From positions 62,001 to 126,000 of the forward strand of contig NZ_VOHS01000012.1 of assembly GCF_007896845.1 (NCBI RefSeq): a stretch of 64,000 nt of DNA. Reading direction: 5' to 3'. Under the pieces are notes generated by a model, which was given only the letters and a program-made list of their open reading frames with translations, did not search any database and was not told where the DNA came from. Shown piece by piece: positions 51,005 to 60,387 of the stretch (its first letter is position 1; every line of letters starts with the position of its first letter). Position numbers and translations under genes: made by a program. This DNA comes from Chitinophaga pinensis (GTDB lineage Bacteria > Bacteroidota > Bacteroidia > Chitinophagales > Chitinophagaceae).

Positions 51005-51192
51005 AGACAATATTAATTTGAGGTGTTAAATGGTTCCAGTAGGTTTTTCTAAGGTCCACGCTGTTGTTTACTTAAACAATATTTTACATATTAGATAAAT
51101 CATTAAGCGATAGTATCCTAATTTAAGCTTTTGGGAGAATATGACGAAAAAAAACGTGTTAACGACAAATGTTATTGAGTACTTTTTGCGTA

Positions 51193-51216
51193 GAGAAATA
51201 GAAAATTATTACTTTC
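51193..51216 (+). promoter_or_regulatory. candidate promoter upstream of the DUF6089-like gene
   Basis: A TTGCG element (about 51187) is followed by TTACTTTCG at 51208-51216, a loose match to TAnnTTTG. The leader to ATG 51388 would be about 165 bases. The rest of the gap 51005-51387 is AT-rich without other features. Confidence 0.35.
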
Positions 51217-51387
51217 GCGGCCTTCAAAACGGAAATATTTAACAATTTTTATTGATTTCCCGCGTTTGAATAGAACTTAGTACAATTATTGCAATTGTTC
51301 CGCCTGTTTACCCCTTATGCCTGCTGAAGTACCTCCGGAACGAGTCCGGACGGATAAAATCATGATCTTTAATCAATCCCTTTATTG

Positions 51388-52299
51388 ATGCCAAAACTAA
51401 GTTTATTGAAGAATCGCTTATCTCGTGCTGCATGGAAAAGAGTTGTTGTTATTTTATTGATCTGTGCCCCTTTTAGCGGTTTCTCGCAATACTGGCAGGC
51501 AGGTGGTTTCATTGGTACGAGTAACTATAGCGGCGACCTTGTACAAACAAGAGTTGATCTCAAATACACCCGTTTTGCACTCGGTGTATTCTTAAAAAGA
51601 GATATCAATCGTTATCTGACAATCCGTGGAGGTCTTTCCTACGGAAGGATTGCGGGCGCTGATAGTACCAACAGAGACACTTTCCTCTTGAAGCGTAATC
51701 TGAGTTTCCGTTCTCCGATATGGGAAGGACAACTGGGCTTTGAATTTAATTTCCTCGATCTGGATGAGAAGAAGATCACGCCTTATGTATTTGCCAGCGT
51801 GGCTGTTTTTAGTTTTTATCCGACTACTAAAGACTCACTTGGTAATACCATTAATCTTCGTCCGCTTGGTACTGAAGGACAAGGTCTTGCAGCTTATCCG
51901 ACCCGTAAGGAATATAATCTCCGCCAGATTTCTATCCCCTTTGGTGCGGGTGTGAAAATACTGCTGACGGAGAACTGGATTGCTGGTTTCGAATTTGGTT
52001 TACGTAAGACCTTCACCGATTATCTGGATGATGTGAGTCTTACTTATGTGGATAGAAATACATTGGTCAGAACGCGCGGACAAAAGGCTGCAGACTATGC
52101 TTACCGTGGTGATGAAGTACCTGTGGGAAGTCATGTAACACCGGGCACTTATCCGGAAGATGGTACGATACGCGGTTCTGATAAATATAAAGACTGGTAT
52201 ATGTTTACCGGACTAACACTCAGTTATCGCTTTGGTGGTGGCAGCAATGCCCGTAATAACTGGAGGAGACAGAAAGTATCACAGTGTCCGAGATTCTGA
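51388..52299 (+). CDS. DUF6089-like outer-membrane beta-barrel protein
   Basis: A 303-residue protein with a signal peptide ending near APFSGFSQ, followed by YWQAGGFIGTSNYSGDL. It shows alternating amphipathic strands (RFALGVFLKRDINRYLTIRGGLSYGRIAG; ISIPFGAGVKILLTENWIAGFEFGLRKTFTDYLDDVS) that end in a strand with terminal aromatic. This is the pattern of the Bacteroidota DUF6089 outer-membrane proteins, which often occur near assembly or gliding genes. Function unknown. It is monocistronic. Confidence 0.85.
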   Translation: MPKLSLLKNRLSRAAWKRVVVILLICAPFSGFSQYWQAGGFIGTSNYSGDLVQTRVDLKYTRFALGVFLKRDINRYLTIRGGLSYGRIAGADSTNRDTFLLKRNLSFRSPIWEGQLGFEFNFLDLDEKKITPYVFASVAVFSFYPTTKDSLGNTINLRPLGTEGQGLAAYPTRKEYNLRQISIPFGAGVKILLTENWIAGFEFGLRKTFTDYLDDVSLTYVDRNTLVRTRGQKAADYAYRGDEVPVGSHVTPGTYPEDGTIRGSDKYKDWYMFTGLTLSYRFGGGSNARNNWRRQKVSQCPRF

Positions 52300-52331
52300 T
52301 TGTAAAAGATTATTCTTTCATAATATTCAGC

Positions 52332-52363
52332 GGCCGCTTCTTCATCAGGAAGCGGTCTTTTTT
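52332..52363 (+). terminator. terminator after the DUF6089-like gene
   Basis: GGCCGCTTC pairs with GAAGCGGTC (one G-T pair) around TTCATCAG, followed by seven T residues. The stretch from here to 52609 is AT-rich leader without other recognisable elements. Confidence 0.85.
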
Positions 52364-52609
52364 TAAACAGGTATAAAAAAAATGAGCACGCTGAGAGGTA
52401 GAAATAGTTTTTGGCATGCTTCTTGAATTTTATCTACCAGACGGAACAAAAACAAACGTCGCCAACGAATACACATACTAGATATTAAAAAAAACCGTTT
52501 AATCACAAACACGAAACACCATCATCTTTATTTAAATTATTTAATCTAAGCGGACAACTATTCCAATCTAATTAATTTAATTTCCATCAACTACAAAATC
52601 GAACAACGT

Positions 52610-52930
52610 ATGAAACAGATAGTATTAGTATTACTGCTGATAGGGGGAGGTATACTCGGTGCACAGGCTCAGGGAAGAAGAGGACATGGTCATCATGATG
52701 AATGTCGTCCGAAGAACTACAGAGTACACCATGGTCGTTGGGATGATTGCAACAGGGATTACAGAGGCGCTTATTATAGCTGCCGTCCGGCTCCGGCTCA
52801 GGTAGTGTATGTACAACCAGCTCCTGTAGTTTATGTACCTGCTCCACCGCCACCTCCACGTCCGAGAGTAGTATACCAGCGCTCTCCGAAAGTAGTGATC
52901 GCTACAGGTCCGATTGTAGTAGGGCTGTAA
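52610..52930 (+). CDS. small secreted His/Arg- and Pro-rich protein, 106 aa
   Basis: The signal peptide (MKQIVLVLLLIGGGILGAQAQ) is followed by a basic, histidine-rich segment (GRRGHGHHDECRPKNYRVHHGRW) and a Pro/Val repeat (PAPAQVVYVQPAPVVYVPAPPPPP). Three cysteines lie within 35 residues. Such short proline-valine tails are common in unannotated exported proteins of this phylum. Function unknown; metal binding by the histidine segment is possible but only inferred. Confidence 0.7.
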   Translation: MKQIVLVLLLIGGGILGAQAQGRRGHGHHDECRPKNYRVHHGRWDDCNRDYRGAYYSCRPAPAQVVYVQPAPVVYVPAPPPPPRPRVVYQRSPKVVIATGPIVVGL

Positions 52931-53013
52931 AATAATTGTTCCGAAAAGGCGGCAGTTTCCGGAAGGAAAGCACCTTACCCGGTTTTCAGCCGTCAGAACA
53001 GTGGAATTAAGGA

Positions 53014-53060
53014 TGACGAATTACGATTGTGTGTATCTTTGCACCTATTGTAATTCGTCA
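53014..53060. promoter_or_regulatory. promoter with flanking inverted repeat upstream of the ubiD-like gene
   Basis: TATCTTTG (53034-53041) matches TAnnTTTG exactly. It sits inside the loop of a perfect 11 bp inverted repeat, TGACGAATTAC (53014-53024) and GTAATTCGTCA (53050-53060). A protein bound to both arms could control this promoter. The leader is about 40 bases. Confidence 0.5.
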
Positions 53061-53084
53061 TTCGCATTTATAGCATTTAGAAAT

Positions 53085-55004
53085 ATGGCATATAAGCACC
53101 TGAAACACTTTATAGACACATTAGAAAAGGCAGGAGAGCTGATAAGGATCAAGACTTATGTAGACCCTAAGCTGGAGATCGCAGAAATTACCGACAGGGT
53201 AAGTAAATCGCCCAACGGAGGTAAAGCACTGCTGTTCGAAAATACCGGTTATGATTTCCCTGTACTGATCAATTCCATGGGTAGCTACAAGCGCATGTGT
53301 ATGGCGCTGGGTGTACAGGAATTGGATGATGTGGCGAATGAGATCGAATCTCTGGTGAAATTATTATCAAAACCTAAAGAAGGTATACTCGACAAATTGG
53401 CCATGTTGCCTAAACTAGGTCAGTTTGCTTCCTGGATGCCGAAAGTTGTAAGCGGCCGTGGCGCTTGTCAGGAAGTGATTATGAGTGAACCGGATCTCAG
53501 CAAGATACCGGTTATGACGTGCTGGCCGAAGGATGGTGGTCCTTTCATCACCTTACCCGTTATTCATACAAAAGATCCGAACAATGGTACCCGTAATGTG
53601 GGCATGTACCGCATGCAGGTATTCGATAAAACCATGACAGGGATGCACTGGCACAAACACAAGGTGTCTGCGAAGCATTTCATGGAATATAAAAAGCTGA
53701 AGAAACGTATGCCGGTGGCGGTCATTCTTGGTGGCGATCCCGCGTATACTTATTCCGCTACTGCACCGCTTCCTGAAAATGTGGATGAATACATGCTGGC
53801 AGGTTTCCTGCGTAAGCAGAAAGTAGAACTGGTGAAATGTATCACGCAGCCTGAAATTGAAGTGCCTGCGGATGCTGATTTTGTGATCGAAGGATATGTA
53901 GACCCGGAAGAAGACCTGATATGGGAAGGCCCATTTGGTGACCATACCGGTTATTATTCACTGGCGGACTGGTATCCCCGTTTTCACGTAACGGCTATCA
54001 CACACAGAAAAGACGCTATTTATCCGTCTACTATCGTAGGTATTCCTCCGCAGGAAGATGCATGGATAGGAAAGGCTACGGAAAGAGTTTTCCTTGCGCC
54101 TATCAAAATGACAATGGTTCCCGAAATGATAGATATGGAAATGCCGGTAGAAGGTGTGTTTCATAATCTGGTGATTGCACAGATCAAAAAGGATTATCCG
54201 GGACAGGCGCAGAAAGTGATGAATGCTATGTGGGGCGCCGGACAAATGATGTTCAACAAAATACTGGTAGTTGCAGATGAGCATACCAGTATTCAGAACT
54301 ATAAAGAACTCGCGCAGTATGTATTTAAACATCTGAATCCGGCAACAGATATTTATCTGAGTCAGGGTCCGATGGACGTACTGGATCACTCCTGTTCTAA
54401 AATGGGCTTTGGCGGTAAGATGTGTATCGACGGTACCCGTAAGTATGACGAAGAGATTGAATCAGAACTGATCTCTACTAATCAGATCTTTAACCGTGAT
54501 GGCGTCATGAAGCGTTTCCCTGAGATCAAAGACATCAATGACTCCCTGTTGAAAGAGGGAATTCCATGTATTCTGATATCTGTAGAAAAGGCGCGTCCGC
54601 TGCATATCAAAGAATTGAATGAGCAGCTGTACAATCTGCCGGATCTCAGCAATATCAAAATGGTATTGTTTGTAGAACATACCGTTGATGTACAGGATCT
54701 TGCGTCTGCACTCTGGCGTTTCTGTAACAATCTGGATCCCCGTCGTGACAGTTTCATCGTACGTCCTGCAGTACCAGGTCATCCGGGTAAAGTGGGGGCC
54801 GGTATTGGTATGGATGGTACTCTGAAAACCCGTGCGCTTGACAACTTTGAACGTGACTGGCCAAACATCATCGTTGCAGATGATGCTACCATCAAAGCAA
54901 TTGATGAAAAATGGTCATCACTGAACCTCGGACCTTTCATTCCTTCTCCTTCTCACAAATATAAACCTCAGATGTATGGAGAAGAAGCAGTTGTTCCGCA
55001 ATAG
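53085..55004 (+). CDS. UbiD family decarboxylase
   Basis: A 639-residue member of the UbiD family of prenylated-FMN dependent decarboxylases. It has the conserved RNVGMYRMQVFD (prFMN and metal-binding asparagine), DADFVIEGYVDP and WEGPFGDHTGYYS segments, and a long C-terminal domain. Related proteins act in ubiquinone or menaquinone synthesis or on aromatic acids. Length and style match the form annotated in Bacteroidota as menaquinone biosynthesis decarboxylase, but no ubiX or men gene is in the window. ATG 53085 begins the conserved N-terminus; the upstream open frame crosses the promoter. Confidence 0.88.
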   Translation: MAYKHLKHFIDTLEKAGELIRIKTYVDPKLEIAEITDRVSKSPNGGKALLFENTGYDFPVLINSMGSYKRMCMALGVQELDDVANEIESLVKLLSKPKEGILDKLAMLPKLGQFASWMPKVVSGRGACQEVIMSEPDLSKIPVMTCWPKDGGPFITLPVIHTKDPNNGTRNVGMYRMQVFDKTMTGMHWHKHKVSAKHFMEYKKLKKRMPVAVILGGDPAYTYSATAPLPENVDEYMLAGFLRKQKVELVKCITQPEIEVPADADFVIEGYVDPEEDLIWEGPFGDHTGYYSLADWYPRFHVTAITHRKDAIYPSTIVGIPPQEDAWIGKATERVFLAPIKMTMVPEMIDMEMPVEGVFHNLVIAQIKKDYPGQAQKVMNAMWGAGQMMFNKILVVADEHTSIQNYKELAQYVFKHLNPATDIYLSQGPMDVLDHSCSKMGFGGKMCIDGTRKYDEEIESELISTNQIFNRDGVMKRFPEIKDINDSLLKEGIPCILISVEKARPLHIKELNEQLYNLPDLSNIKMVLFVEHTVDVQDLASALWRFCNNLDPRRDSFIVRPAVPGHPGKVGAGIGMDGTLKTRALDNFERDWPNIIVADDATIKAIDEKWSSLNLGPFIPSPSHKYKPQMYGEEAVVPQ

Positions 55005-55464
55005 TTTACTTATCATATTTCTCCTGTGCGCGGCCTTTACGGCAGGCGCACAGGTACGTCTTTCCGACTTCCGGTATATAGATAATATGGAAGGGTATTG
55101 GACGATGAAGACCAAACTCGGTATTTATGCTGAGAAATGGAAGAGGGTGGATGAGCATACCTGGAAGGGGAGAACCATGCGGCTTATAAAGGGGGACAGT
55201 ACGAAAGTGGATGATATGCGTCTTTTCCTTGAGGGAGATGGCATCTACTTTACAATCGCTGCGGTAAGAGATAGTACAGGCGAGCCGGTTCGTTTTAAAT
55301 TACGTATATTGAAGTCCGTTGGGTTTGTTGCGGAGAATCTGCAAAGCCCTTATCCGCAGAAGATCATCTATCGCTGGAAAGATACAAAGCACATGGATGC
55401 GCATTTTGAAGGCAAAGACGGTCGGGTTAGCCGTGAATTCATCATGCAGTATACAAAGCAATAA
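54976..55464 (+). CDS. secreted hypothetical protein, 162 aa
   Basis: The signal peptide (MEKKQLFRNSLLIIFLLCAAFTAGAQ) is followed by a lipocalin-like beta pattern: YIDNMEGYWTMKTKLGIYAEKWKRVDEHTWKGRTMRL resembles the DUF6265-type opening with MxGxW. It ends MQYTKQ. The start lies 29 bases inside the end of the ubiD gene in another frame, so translation is probably coupled. Function unknown. Confidence 0.75.
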   Translation: MEKKQLFRNSLLIIFLLCAAFTAGAQVRLSDFRYIDNMEGYWTMKTKLGIYAEKWKRVDEHTWKGRTMRLIKGDSTKVDDMRLFLEGDGIYFTIAAVRDSTGEPVRFKLRILKSVGFVAENLQSPYPQKIIYRWKDTKHMDAHFEGKDGRVSREFIMQYTKQ

Positions 55465-55525
55465 CGCAAGTCTCATTATTGAATTCCTTATTGCGTAAAT
55501 CAAATTCCCAAATGCATAAATAAGT

Positions 55526-55552
55526 AACGCAAAGCTGGTATAGCTTTGCGTT
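55526..55552 (+). terminator. terminator hairpin after the 162-residue secreted protein gene
   Basis: AACGCAAAGCT and AGCTTTGCGTT form a perfect 11 bp stem with a five-base loop, followed by ATTGTTTT. Confidence 0.7.
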
Positions 55553-55622
55553 ATTGTTTTACATACTAAGGACAGTCTGCAATTGTACTTCGATTTGAGT
55601 TGGTCGTACAATTACTTAATAC

Positions 55623-55654
55623 GCCGCTCCTGATCACAGGAAGCGGCTTTTTTT
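55623..55654 (+). terminator. second terminator before the convergent prfC gene
   Basis: GCCGCTCCTG pairs with CAGGAAGCGGC (one mismatch) around ATCA, followed by seven T residues. Its T-run overlaps the last bases of prfC on the other strand. Confidence 0.8.
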
Positions 55655-57245
55655 ATTCTACCTGTTTGTGTATTTCTGAAGTGAAATGGAACTGAATATC
55701 AGGATTGTTTGCACGTTCTGTATTCAGGTACCACTCGGACTGCGCGAGATATACCAGCAGACCATCCTTATCTTCCACGATGTTGGATTGTTTAAAGCGG
55801 ATAAAATCTTCTACTTTCTGCTTGTCACCGGTGATCCAGCACGCTTTGAAGAAAGGTAGTGTATTGAACTGACAAGACGCACCATACTCCTGCAGCAAAC
55901 GGTATTGGATTACTTCGAATTGCAGGTCACCCACACAACCGATGATCTTACGGTTACCATTATGCTGGGTGAACAACTGTGCTACACCCTCGTCAGTCAG
56001 CTGACGTAAACCTTTTTCCAGCTGTTTGGTTTTCATCGGATCCTTATTTACGACCTCCTTAAACAGTTCAGGAGAGAAGCTTGGGATACCGGTGAAATAG
56101 AATTTTTCACCTTCTGTCAGGGTATCACCGATTTTAAAGTTACCGGTGTCAAACAGACCAACCACATCACCCGGATAAGCATCATCTACGATGTTTTTTT
56201 CACGGGCGAGGAAGCTATATGGGTTGCTGAAGCGCATGTCTTTTTCAAGACGTACGTGTTTATAGAATTTATTACGCTCGAAACGACCGGAACATACGCG
56301 GAGGAAGGCGATACGGTCACGGTGGCGCGGGTCGAGGTTGGCGTGAATTTTAAAGATAAAACCACTGAATTTCTCTTCTTCGACCTTTACTTCACGGGTG
56401 CTGGCTTCACGGTCACGCGGTACAGGTGCGATTTCCACGAAGGTATCGAGGAGGTCTTTTACACCGAAGTTGTTCACGGCGCTACCGAAGAACACAGGCG
56501 CCATTTTACCCTGCAGGTAATCGGTATTGTCGAAGGTATCGTATACACCTTCGATCAGTTCCACGTCATTTCTCAGCTGGGTGGCATCCTGTGCATTGAA
56601 ATGTTCGTCTATGTAGCTGCTGCTCAGGTCACTAAGAGGGACAATGTCATCGTCAGTGGCTTTTTTATTGGGCGCAAAAGATACAAAGCTCTTATTATAA
56701 AGGTTATATACGCCTTTGAAGTCTGTACCCATATTGATAGGCCAGCTCAGCGGGCGTACACGGATGCTCAGTTTTTCTTCCAGTTCGTCCAGCAGGTCGA
56801 ATGGGTTTTTACCATCACGGTCCAGTTTGTTCACAAAAATGATCACCGGGGTATCACGCATACGGCACACTTCCATGAGTCTTTCGGTCTGCTCTTCCAC
56901 CCCTTTAACGCAGTCGATCACGAGTACGACACTGTCTACCGCTGTCAGGGTACGGTAAGTATCTTCCGCGAAGTCCTTGTGACCGGGGGTATCCAGCAGG
57001 TTGACCAGCATATCCCTGTACTCAAAGGTCATTACGGAAGTCGCCACGGAGATACCACGCTGGCGTTCTATCTCCATAAAGTCAGAGGTCGTATGTTTCT
57101 TGATCTTGTTCGACTTAACAGCACCTGCCGTCTGGATAGCGCCCCCGAACAGGAGGAACTTTTCCGTCAGGGTTGTCTTACCGGCATCCGGGTGGGCGAT
57201 AATGGCGAATGTCTTTCTTTTATTGATCTCGTTTGCGTACTTCAT
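55653..57245 (-). CDS. prfC: peptide chain release factor 3
   Basis: A 530-residue translational GTPase. The G1 loop is [10 protein letters not shown], followed by [14 protein letters not shown] (G2), [16 protein letters not shown] (G3) and NKLDRDGK (G4); domains II and III follow, with [17 protein letters not shown] near the end typical of RF3. It removes RF1 and RF2 from the ribosome after termination. ATG 57245 is chosen because it begins the conserved [21 protein letters not shown] region and lies 25 bases after a TAccTTTG promoter; the frame is open a further 64 codons without conservation. Confidence 0.96.
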   Translation of the reverse strand: MKYANEINKRKTFAIIAHPDAGKTTLTEKFLLFGGAIQTAGAVKSNKIKKHTTSDFMEIERQRGISVATSVMTFEYRDMLVNLLDTPGHKDFAEDTYRTLTAVDSVVLVIDCVKGVEEQTERLMEVCRMRDTPVIIFVNKLDRDGKNPFDLLDELEEKLSIRVRPLSWPINMGTDFKGVYNLYNKSFVSFAPNKKATDDDIVPLSDLSSSYIDEHFNAQDATQLRNDVELIEGVYDTFDNTDYLQGKMAPVFFGSAVNNFGVKDLLDTFVEIAPVPRDREASTREVKVEEEKFSGFIFKIHANLDPRHRDRIAFLRVCSGRFERNKFYKHVRLEKDMRFSNPYSFLAREKNIVDDAYPGDVVGLFDTGNFKIGDTLTEGEKFYFTGIPSFSPELFKEVVNKDPMKTKQLEKGLRQLTDEGVAQLFTQHNGNRKIIGCVGDLQFEVIQYRLLQEYGASCQFNTLPFFKACWITGDKQKVEDFIRFKQSNIVEDKDGLLVYLAQSEWYLNTERANNPDIQFHFTSEIHKQVE

Positions 57246-57269
57246 ATAGTTTGTGACCGAAAATGTGTG

Positions 57270-57277
57270 CAAAGGTA
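57270..57277 (-). promoter_or_regulatory. promoter -7 box of prfC
   Basis: TACCTTTG on the reverse strand matches TAnnTTTG exactly, 24 bases upstream of ATG 57245. Confidence 0.6.
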
Positions 57278-57315
57278 CGTAATTGTCACGTTTAATCATT
57301 AATTTACATGTATCT

Positions 57316-58569
57316 ATGATTGCCACGATCAAAATTTTATGGAACAGCCTGAAAATGGCGGTTCTGGAGCTGCGGGTAAATAAACTCCGCACTTTCTTAT
57401 CCCTGTTGGGTATCACCATTGGTATATTCTGTATCATCGCTGTACTTACCGCTACAAACAGTCTGGAAAGAAATGTCCGCAGTGAGGTCGAAACCCTCGG
57501 CAGTGATGTTGTATATGTACAAAAATGGCCATGGGATGGTGGTCCTGATTTTCCGTGGTGGAAATATGTGAACCGGCCTTTGCCGAAGTTTCAGGAACTG
57601 GTACCTATTAAAGAAAAAGTGCAGAGTGCGGGTCTGTCGGCTTTTGCTTTTTCTTCCAGTGCCAAAAGGGTAGAGTACAAGGATGGCTACATGGAGGGAA
57701 CGGAGCTGTTTGCTGTCAGTGGTGATTATGAGAAGATTCAGGCTTTAAAATTCCTTTCGGGCCGCTTTTTCGCCGGTAAGGAAAATGAAAATGGGGCCAA
57801 TGTGGCTATTCTGGGTGCTAATATCTGGGAGGGGCTCTTTGGTACTTCTGATAAGGCGATGGGTAAGACGATTGCTGTAGCTGGTCGTCCGGTGAGAGTG
57901 ATCGGTACTTTGAAGAAGAAGGGGGCCAGTCTGGTAGATGGCATCAACTATGACAACTGTGTGATTGTACCATATGTATTTGGCCGTACCATCGTGGATG
58001 AACGCCGCTTTGCGGATCCATTTATTCTGGTAAAGGCGGCTCCCGGAGCCACCTTATTACAGCTGAAGGATGAGCTGAGAGGGGTAATGCGCAGCATCCG
58101 CCGTTTGCGTCCGAAAGAAGAGGATGATTTCTCTTTGAATGAGATCACTGCTGTTAGTGGAGACCTGAACAAGGTATTTGGTATGGTCAATATGGGCGGC
58201 TGGCTGATTGCGTGTTTCGCGCTGATCGTAGGTGGCTTTGGTATTGCCAATATCATGTTTGTGACGGTAAAGGAACGCACTAACATCATCGGATTGAAAA
58301 AAGCGATAGGCGCCCGTAAGAAGGTGATCCTGATGGAATTTCTGCTGGAATCCATGATCTTATGTATGATGGGTGGTTTGCTGGGCTTATTGCTTGTGTT
58401 TTTAACGACTGTTGCGGTAAACAGTTTACATTTCTTCGAATTTACCCTTACACTCAATAATATCATCCTCGGATTAACTGTTTCCTCTGTTGTAGGTATC
58501 ATTGCAGGCTTCATCCCGGCTTATCTGGCATCCAAACTGGATCCGGTAGTGGCTATCCGTAGCAATTGA
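57316..58569 (+). CDS. MacB/FtsX-type ABC transporter permease
   Basis: A 417-residue permease with one N-terminal helix (about 25-48), a large periplasmic MacB-like domain (about 50-270) and three C-terminal helices. The conserved FtsX segment is [37 protein letters not shown], and the C-terminus is [19 protein letters not shown]. It belongs to the MacB group of lipoprotein or antibiotic exporters. The partner ATPase and adaptor are not adjacent. ATG 57316 is chosen; ATG 57355 is a possible alternative. Confidence 0.9.
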   Translation: MIATIKILWNSLKMAVLELRVNKLRTFLSLLGITIGIFCIIAVLTATNSLERNVRSEVETLGSDVVYVQKWPWDGGPDFPWWKYVNRPLPKFQELVPIKEKVQSAGLSAFAFSSSAKRVEYKDGYMEGTELFAVSGDYEKIQALKFLSGRFFAGKENENGANVAILGANIWEGLFGTSDKAMGKTIAVAGRPVRVIGTLKKKGASLVDGINYDNCVIVPYVFGRTIVDERRFADPFILVKAAPGATLLQLKDELRGVMRSIRRLRPKEEDDFSLNEITAVSGDLNKVFGMVNMGGWLIACFALIVGGFGIANIMFVTVKERTNIIGLKKAIGARKKVILMEFLLESMILCMMGGLLGLLLVFLTTVAVNSLHFFEFTLTLNNIILGLTVSSVVGIIAGFIPAYLASKLDPVVAIRSN

Positions 58570-58585
58570 TAAGGCTATAATTTCC

Positions 58586-58593
58586 TACCTTTG
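58586..58593 (+). promoter_or_regulatory. promoter -7 box of tsaD (leaderless-like)
   Basis: TACCTTTG matches TAnnTTTG exactly and ends five bases before ATG 58599; TTG at 58566-58568 lies 17 bases upstream. Confidence 0.6.
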
Positions 58594-58598
58594 CGGGC

Positions 58599-59609
58599 AT
58601 GTCTGTAAAAATACTGGCCATAGAGTCATCGTGTGATGAAACAAGTGCTTCCGTACTGGTTGACGGAAAGATCCTGTCTAATTTTATTGCCAATCAAACT
58701 ATTCACGAGCAATACGGTGGCGTCGTGCCTGAACTGGCATCCCGCGCGCATCAGGAAAATATTGTCCCTGTGGTCGATCAGGCGCTGAAAGTGGCCGGGA
58801 TACGCAAGGACGAACTGAACGCCATTGCCTTTACTCAGGCGCCGGGTCTGATCGGTTCCCTGTTGGTGGGTAGTTGTTTTGCGAAATCTATGGCTTTGGC
58901 GCTGGATGTTCCGCTGATAGCCGTGCATCATATGCAGGCGCACGTGCTGGCTAACTTCATTGGTGAAGAAAAGCCTTCTTTCCCATTCCTTTGTCTGACG
59001 GTTTCCGGTGGTCACACCCAGATCGTTCGTTGTGATAGTCCGCTGCAGATGAAGGTGATCGGAGAGACACTGGACGATGCTGCCGGTGAAGCTTTCGATA
59101 AAAGTGCCAAATTGCTCGGTCTTCCTTATCCCGGTGGTCCGCTGATCGATAAATACGCCCGTGAGGGCAATCCGGACAGATTCAAGTTCCCCGAACCGCA
59201 GATTCCGGGTCTGAACTTCAGCTTTAGTGGTCTGAAGACCTCTATTCTTTACTTCCTGCAGGAGCAGCAGCAGAAAGATCCGCAGTTCGCCGAAAATAAC
59301 ATGGCAGACATCTGTGCTTCTATCCAGCATCGTATTGTCAGCATTCTGATGAACAAGCTGGTGAAAGCGTCCAAAGAAACCGGTATCAAAGAAATCGGTA
59401 TCGCCGGCGGTGTAAGTGCTAATTCCGGTTTGCGCAATGCATTACAGCAGTACGGTGAAAAGTATGGCTGGAAGACCTACATCCCGAAATTCGAGTACTG
59501 TACTGACAATGCTGCTATGATTGCCATGACTGCATGGTACAAATATCAGGCAGGTGAGTTTGTAGGACTGGATGCCGTTCCGGGAGCCAGAGCTGGTTTT
59601 GAACATTAG
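58599..59609 (+). CDS. tsaD: tRNA N6-threonylcarbamoyladenosine (t6A37) transferase subunit TsaD
   Basis: A 336-residue Kae1/TsaD protein with ASKHA-fold motifs: IESSCDETSASVL at the start, the metal-binding histidines in HHMQAHVLAN, TVSGGHTQIV, and IAGGVSANSGLRNAL. With TsaB, TsaC and TsaE it transfers the threonylcarbamoyl group to A37 of ANN-decoding tRNAs. It starts 30 bases after the permease gene but has its own promoter. The TrmN6-like gene follows after nine bases. Confidence 0.96.
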   Translation: MSVKILAIESSCDETSASVLVDGKILSNFIANQTIHEQYGGVVPELASRAHQENIVPVVDQALKVAGIRKDELNAIAFTQAPGLIGSLLVGSCFAKSMALALDVPLIAVHHMQAHVLANFIGEEKPSFPFLCLTVSGGHTQIVRCDSPLQMKVIGETLDDAAGEAFDKSAKLLGLPYPGGPLIDKYAREGNPDRFKFPEPQIPGLNFSFSGLKTSILYFLQEQQQKDPQFAENNMADICASIQHRIVSILMNKLVKASKETGIKEIGIAGGVSANSGLRNALQQYGEKYGWKTYIPKFEYCTDNAAMIAMTAWYKYQAGEFVGLDAVPGARAGFEH

Positions 59610-59618
59610 TAAGTACCG

Positions 59619-60350
59619 ATGCCCAATCACTATTTCAGTTTCAAGCAATTTACCGTATATCAGGACGCCTGTGCGATGAAAGTCTGCACAGACGCCTGCG
59701 TGCAGGGCGCCTATACGGCTGCCTGGCTCCGTGAGCAATCGCCTGTCAGCCGTATACTGGATATCGGCACAGGAACAGGTCTGCTTTCTTTGATGCTCGC
59801 CCAGCAATCTGATGCTGTTATCAGCGGTATCGAACTGGATCCGGCTGCCGCGGCTCAAGCCCGCACCAATTTTGAGGCGTCTCCATGGAAAGAGCGTTTA
59901 CAGGTGATAGAGACTGATGCCAAACAACTGCCTGTAGGCGACCTATATGACTTCATCATCACGAATCCTCCATTTTACGAGGGAGACCTGAAAAGTGTTA
60001 ATCAGCTGCGTAATCAGGCGATGCATGCCACTACACTGGACTATAGTGAGCTGTTGCAGGTCATTGATACGCATCTGTCAGCGGAAGGCCATTTCTCCGT
60101 ATTGCTGCCATATGGGCCATTTGCAGACTTTTCTGCATTGGCGGATACAGCAGGATTCTCCCTGCAACAGGTATTGCACGTAAAACAGAGTGAACAACAT
60201 GATTATTTCCGCAGCGTGGGTATTTTCGGCAGGAGAGGGGCTGTTGCACAGCCGTCCTCTGAACAGTTAATGTCGATACGTGAAGCGGACAAGAAAACGT
60301 ATACCGCTGCGTTTATAAAATTGCTAAAGCCTTATTATCTTTTCCTGTAA
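59619..60350 (+). CDS. tRNA1(Val) adenine-37 N6-methyltransferase-like (TrmN6/YfiC)
   Basis: A 243-residue SAM-dependent methyltransferase. The SAM loop is ILDIGTGTGLLSLML and the catalytic motif is IITNPPFYEGD, the N/D-PPF/Y of amino-methylating enzymes. The N-terminus FSFKQFTVYQDACAMKVCTDACVQGAY, with the xxxAMKVxTDA pattern, is specific to the YfiC/TrmN6 group. It lies nine bases after tsaD; both act on position 37 of tRNAs, which supports the assignment. Confidence 0.9.
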   Translation: MPNHYFSFKQFTVYQDACAMKVCTDACVQGAYTAAWLREQSPVSRILDIGTGTGLLSLMLAQQSDAVISGIELDPAAAAQARTNFEASPWKERLQVIETDAKQLPVGDLYDFIITNPPFYEGDLKSVNQLRNQAMHATTLDYSELLQVIDTHLSAEGHFSVLLPYGPFADFSALADTAGFSLQQVLHVKQSEQHDYFRSVGIFGRRGAVAQPSSEQLMSIREADKKTYTAAFIKLLKPYYLFL

Positions 60351-60387
60351 AGAGTAAGTAAAGACATGTGCATAGTGCCTGATCCCC

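Noticed and set aside
56256-57302. 348-codon forward frame opposite prfC
   Set aside because: It is fully antisense to a highly conserved release factor gene and its translation has no recognisable domain. Similar antisense frames opposite sufS (39974-40849) and sufD (41380-42489) are rejected for the same reason.
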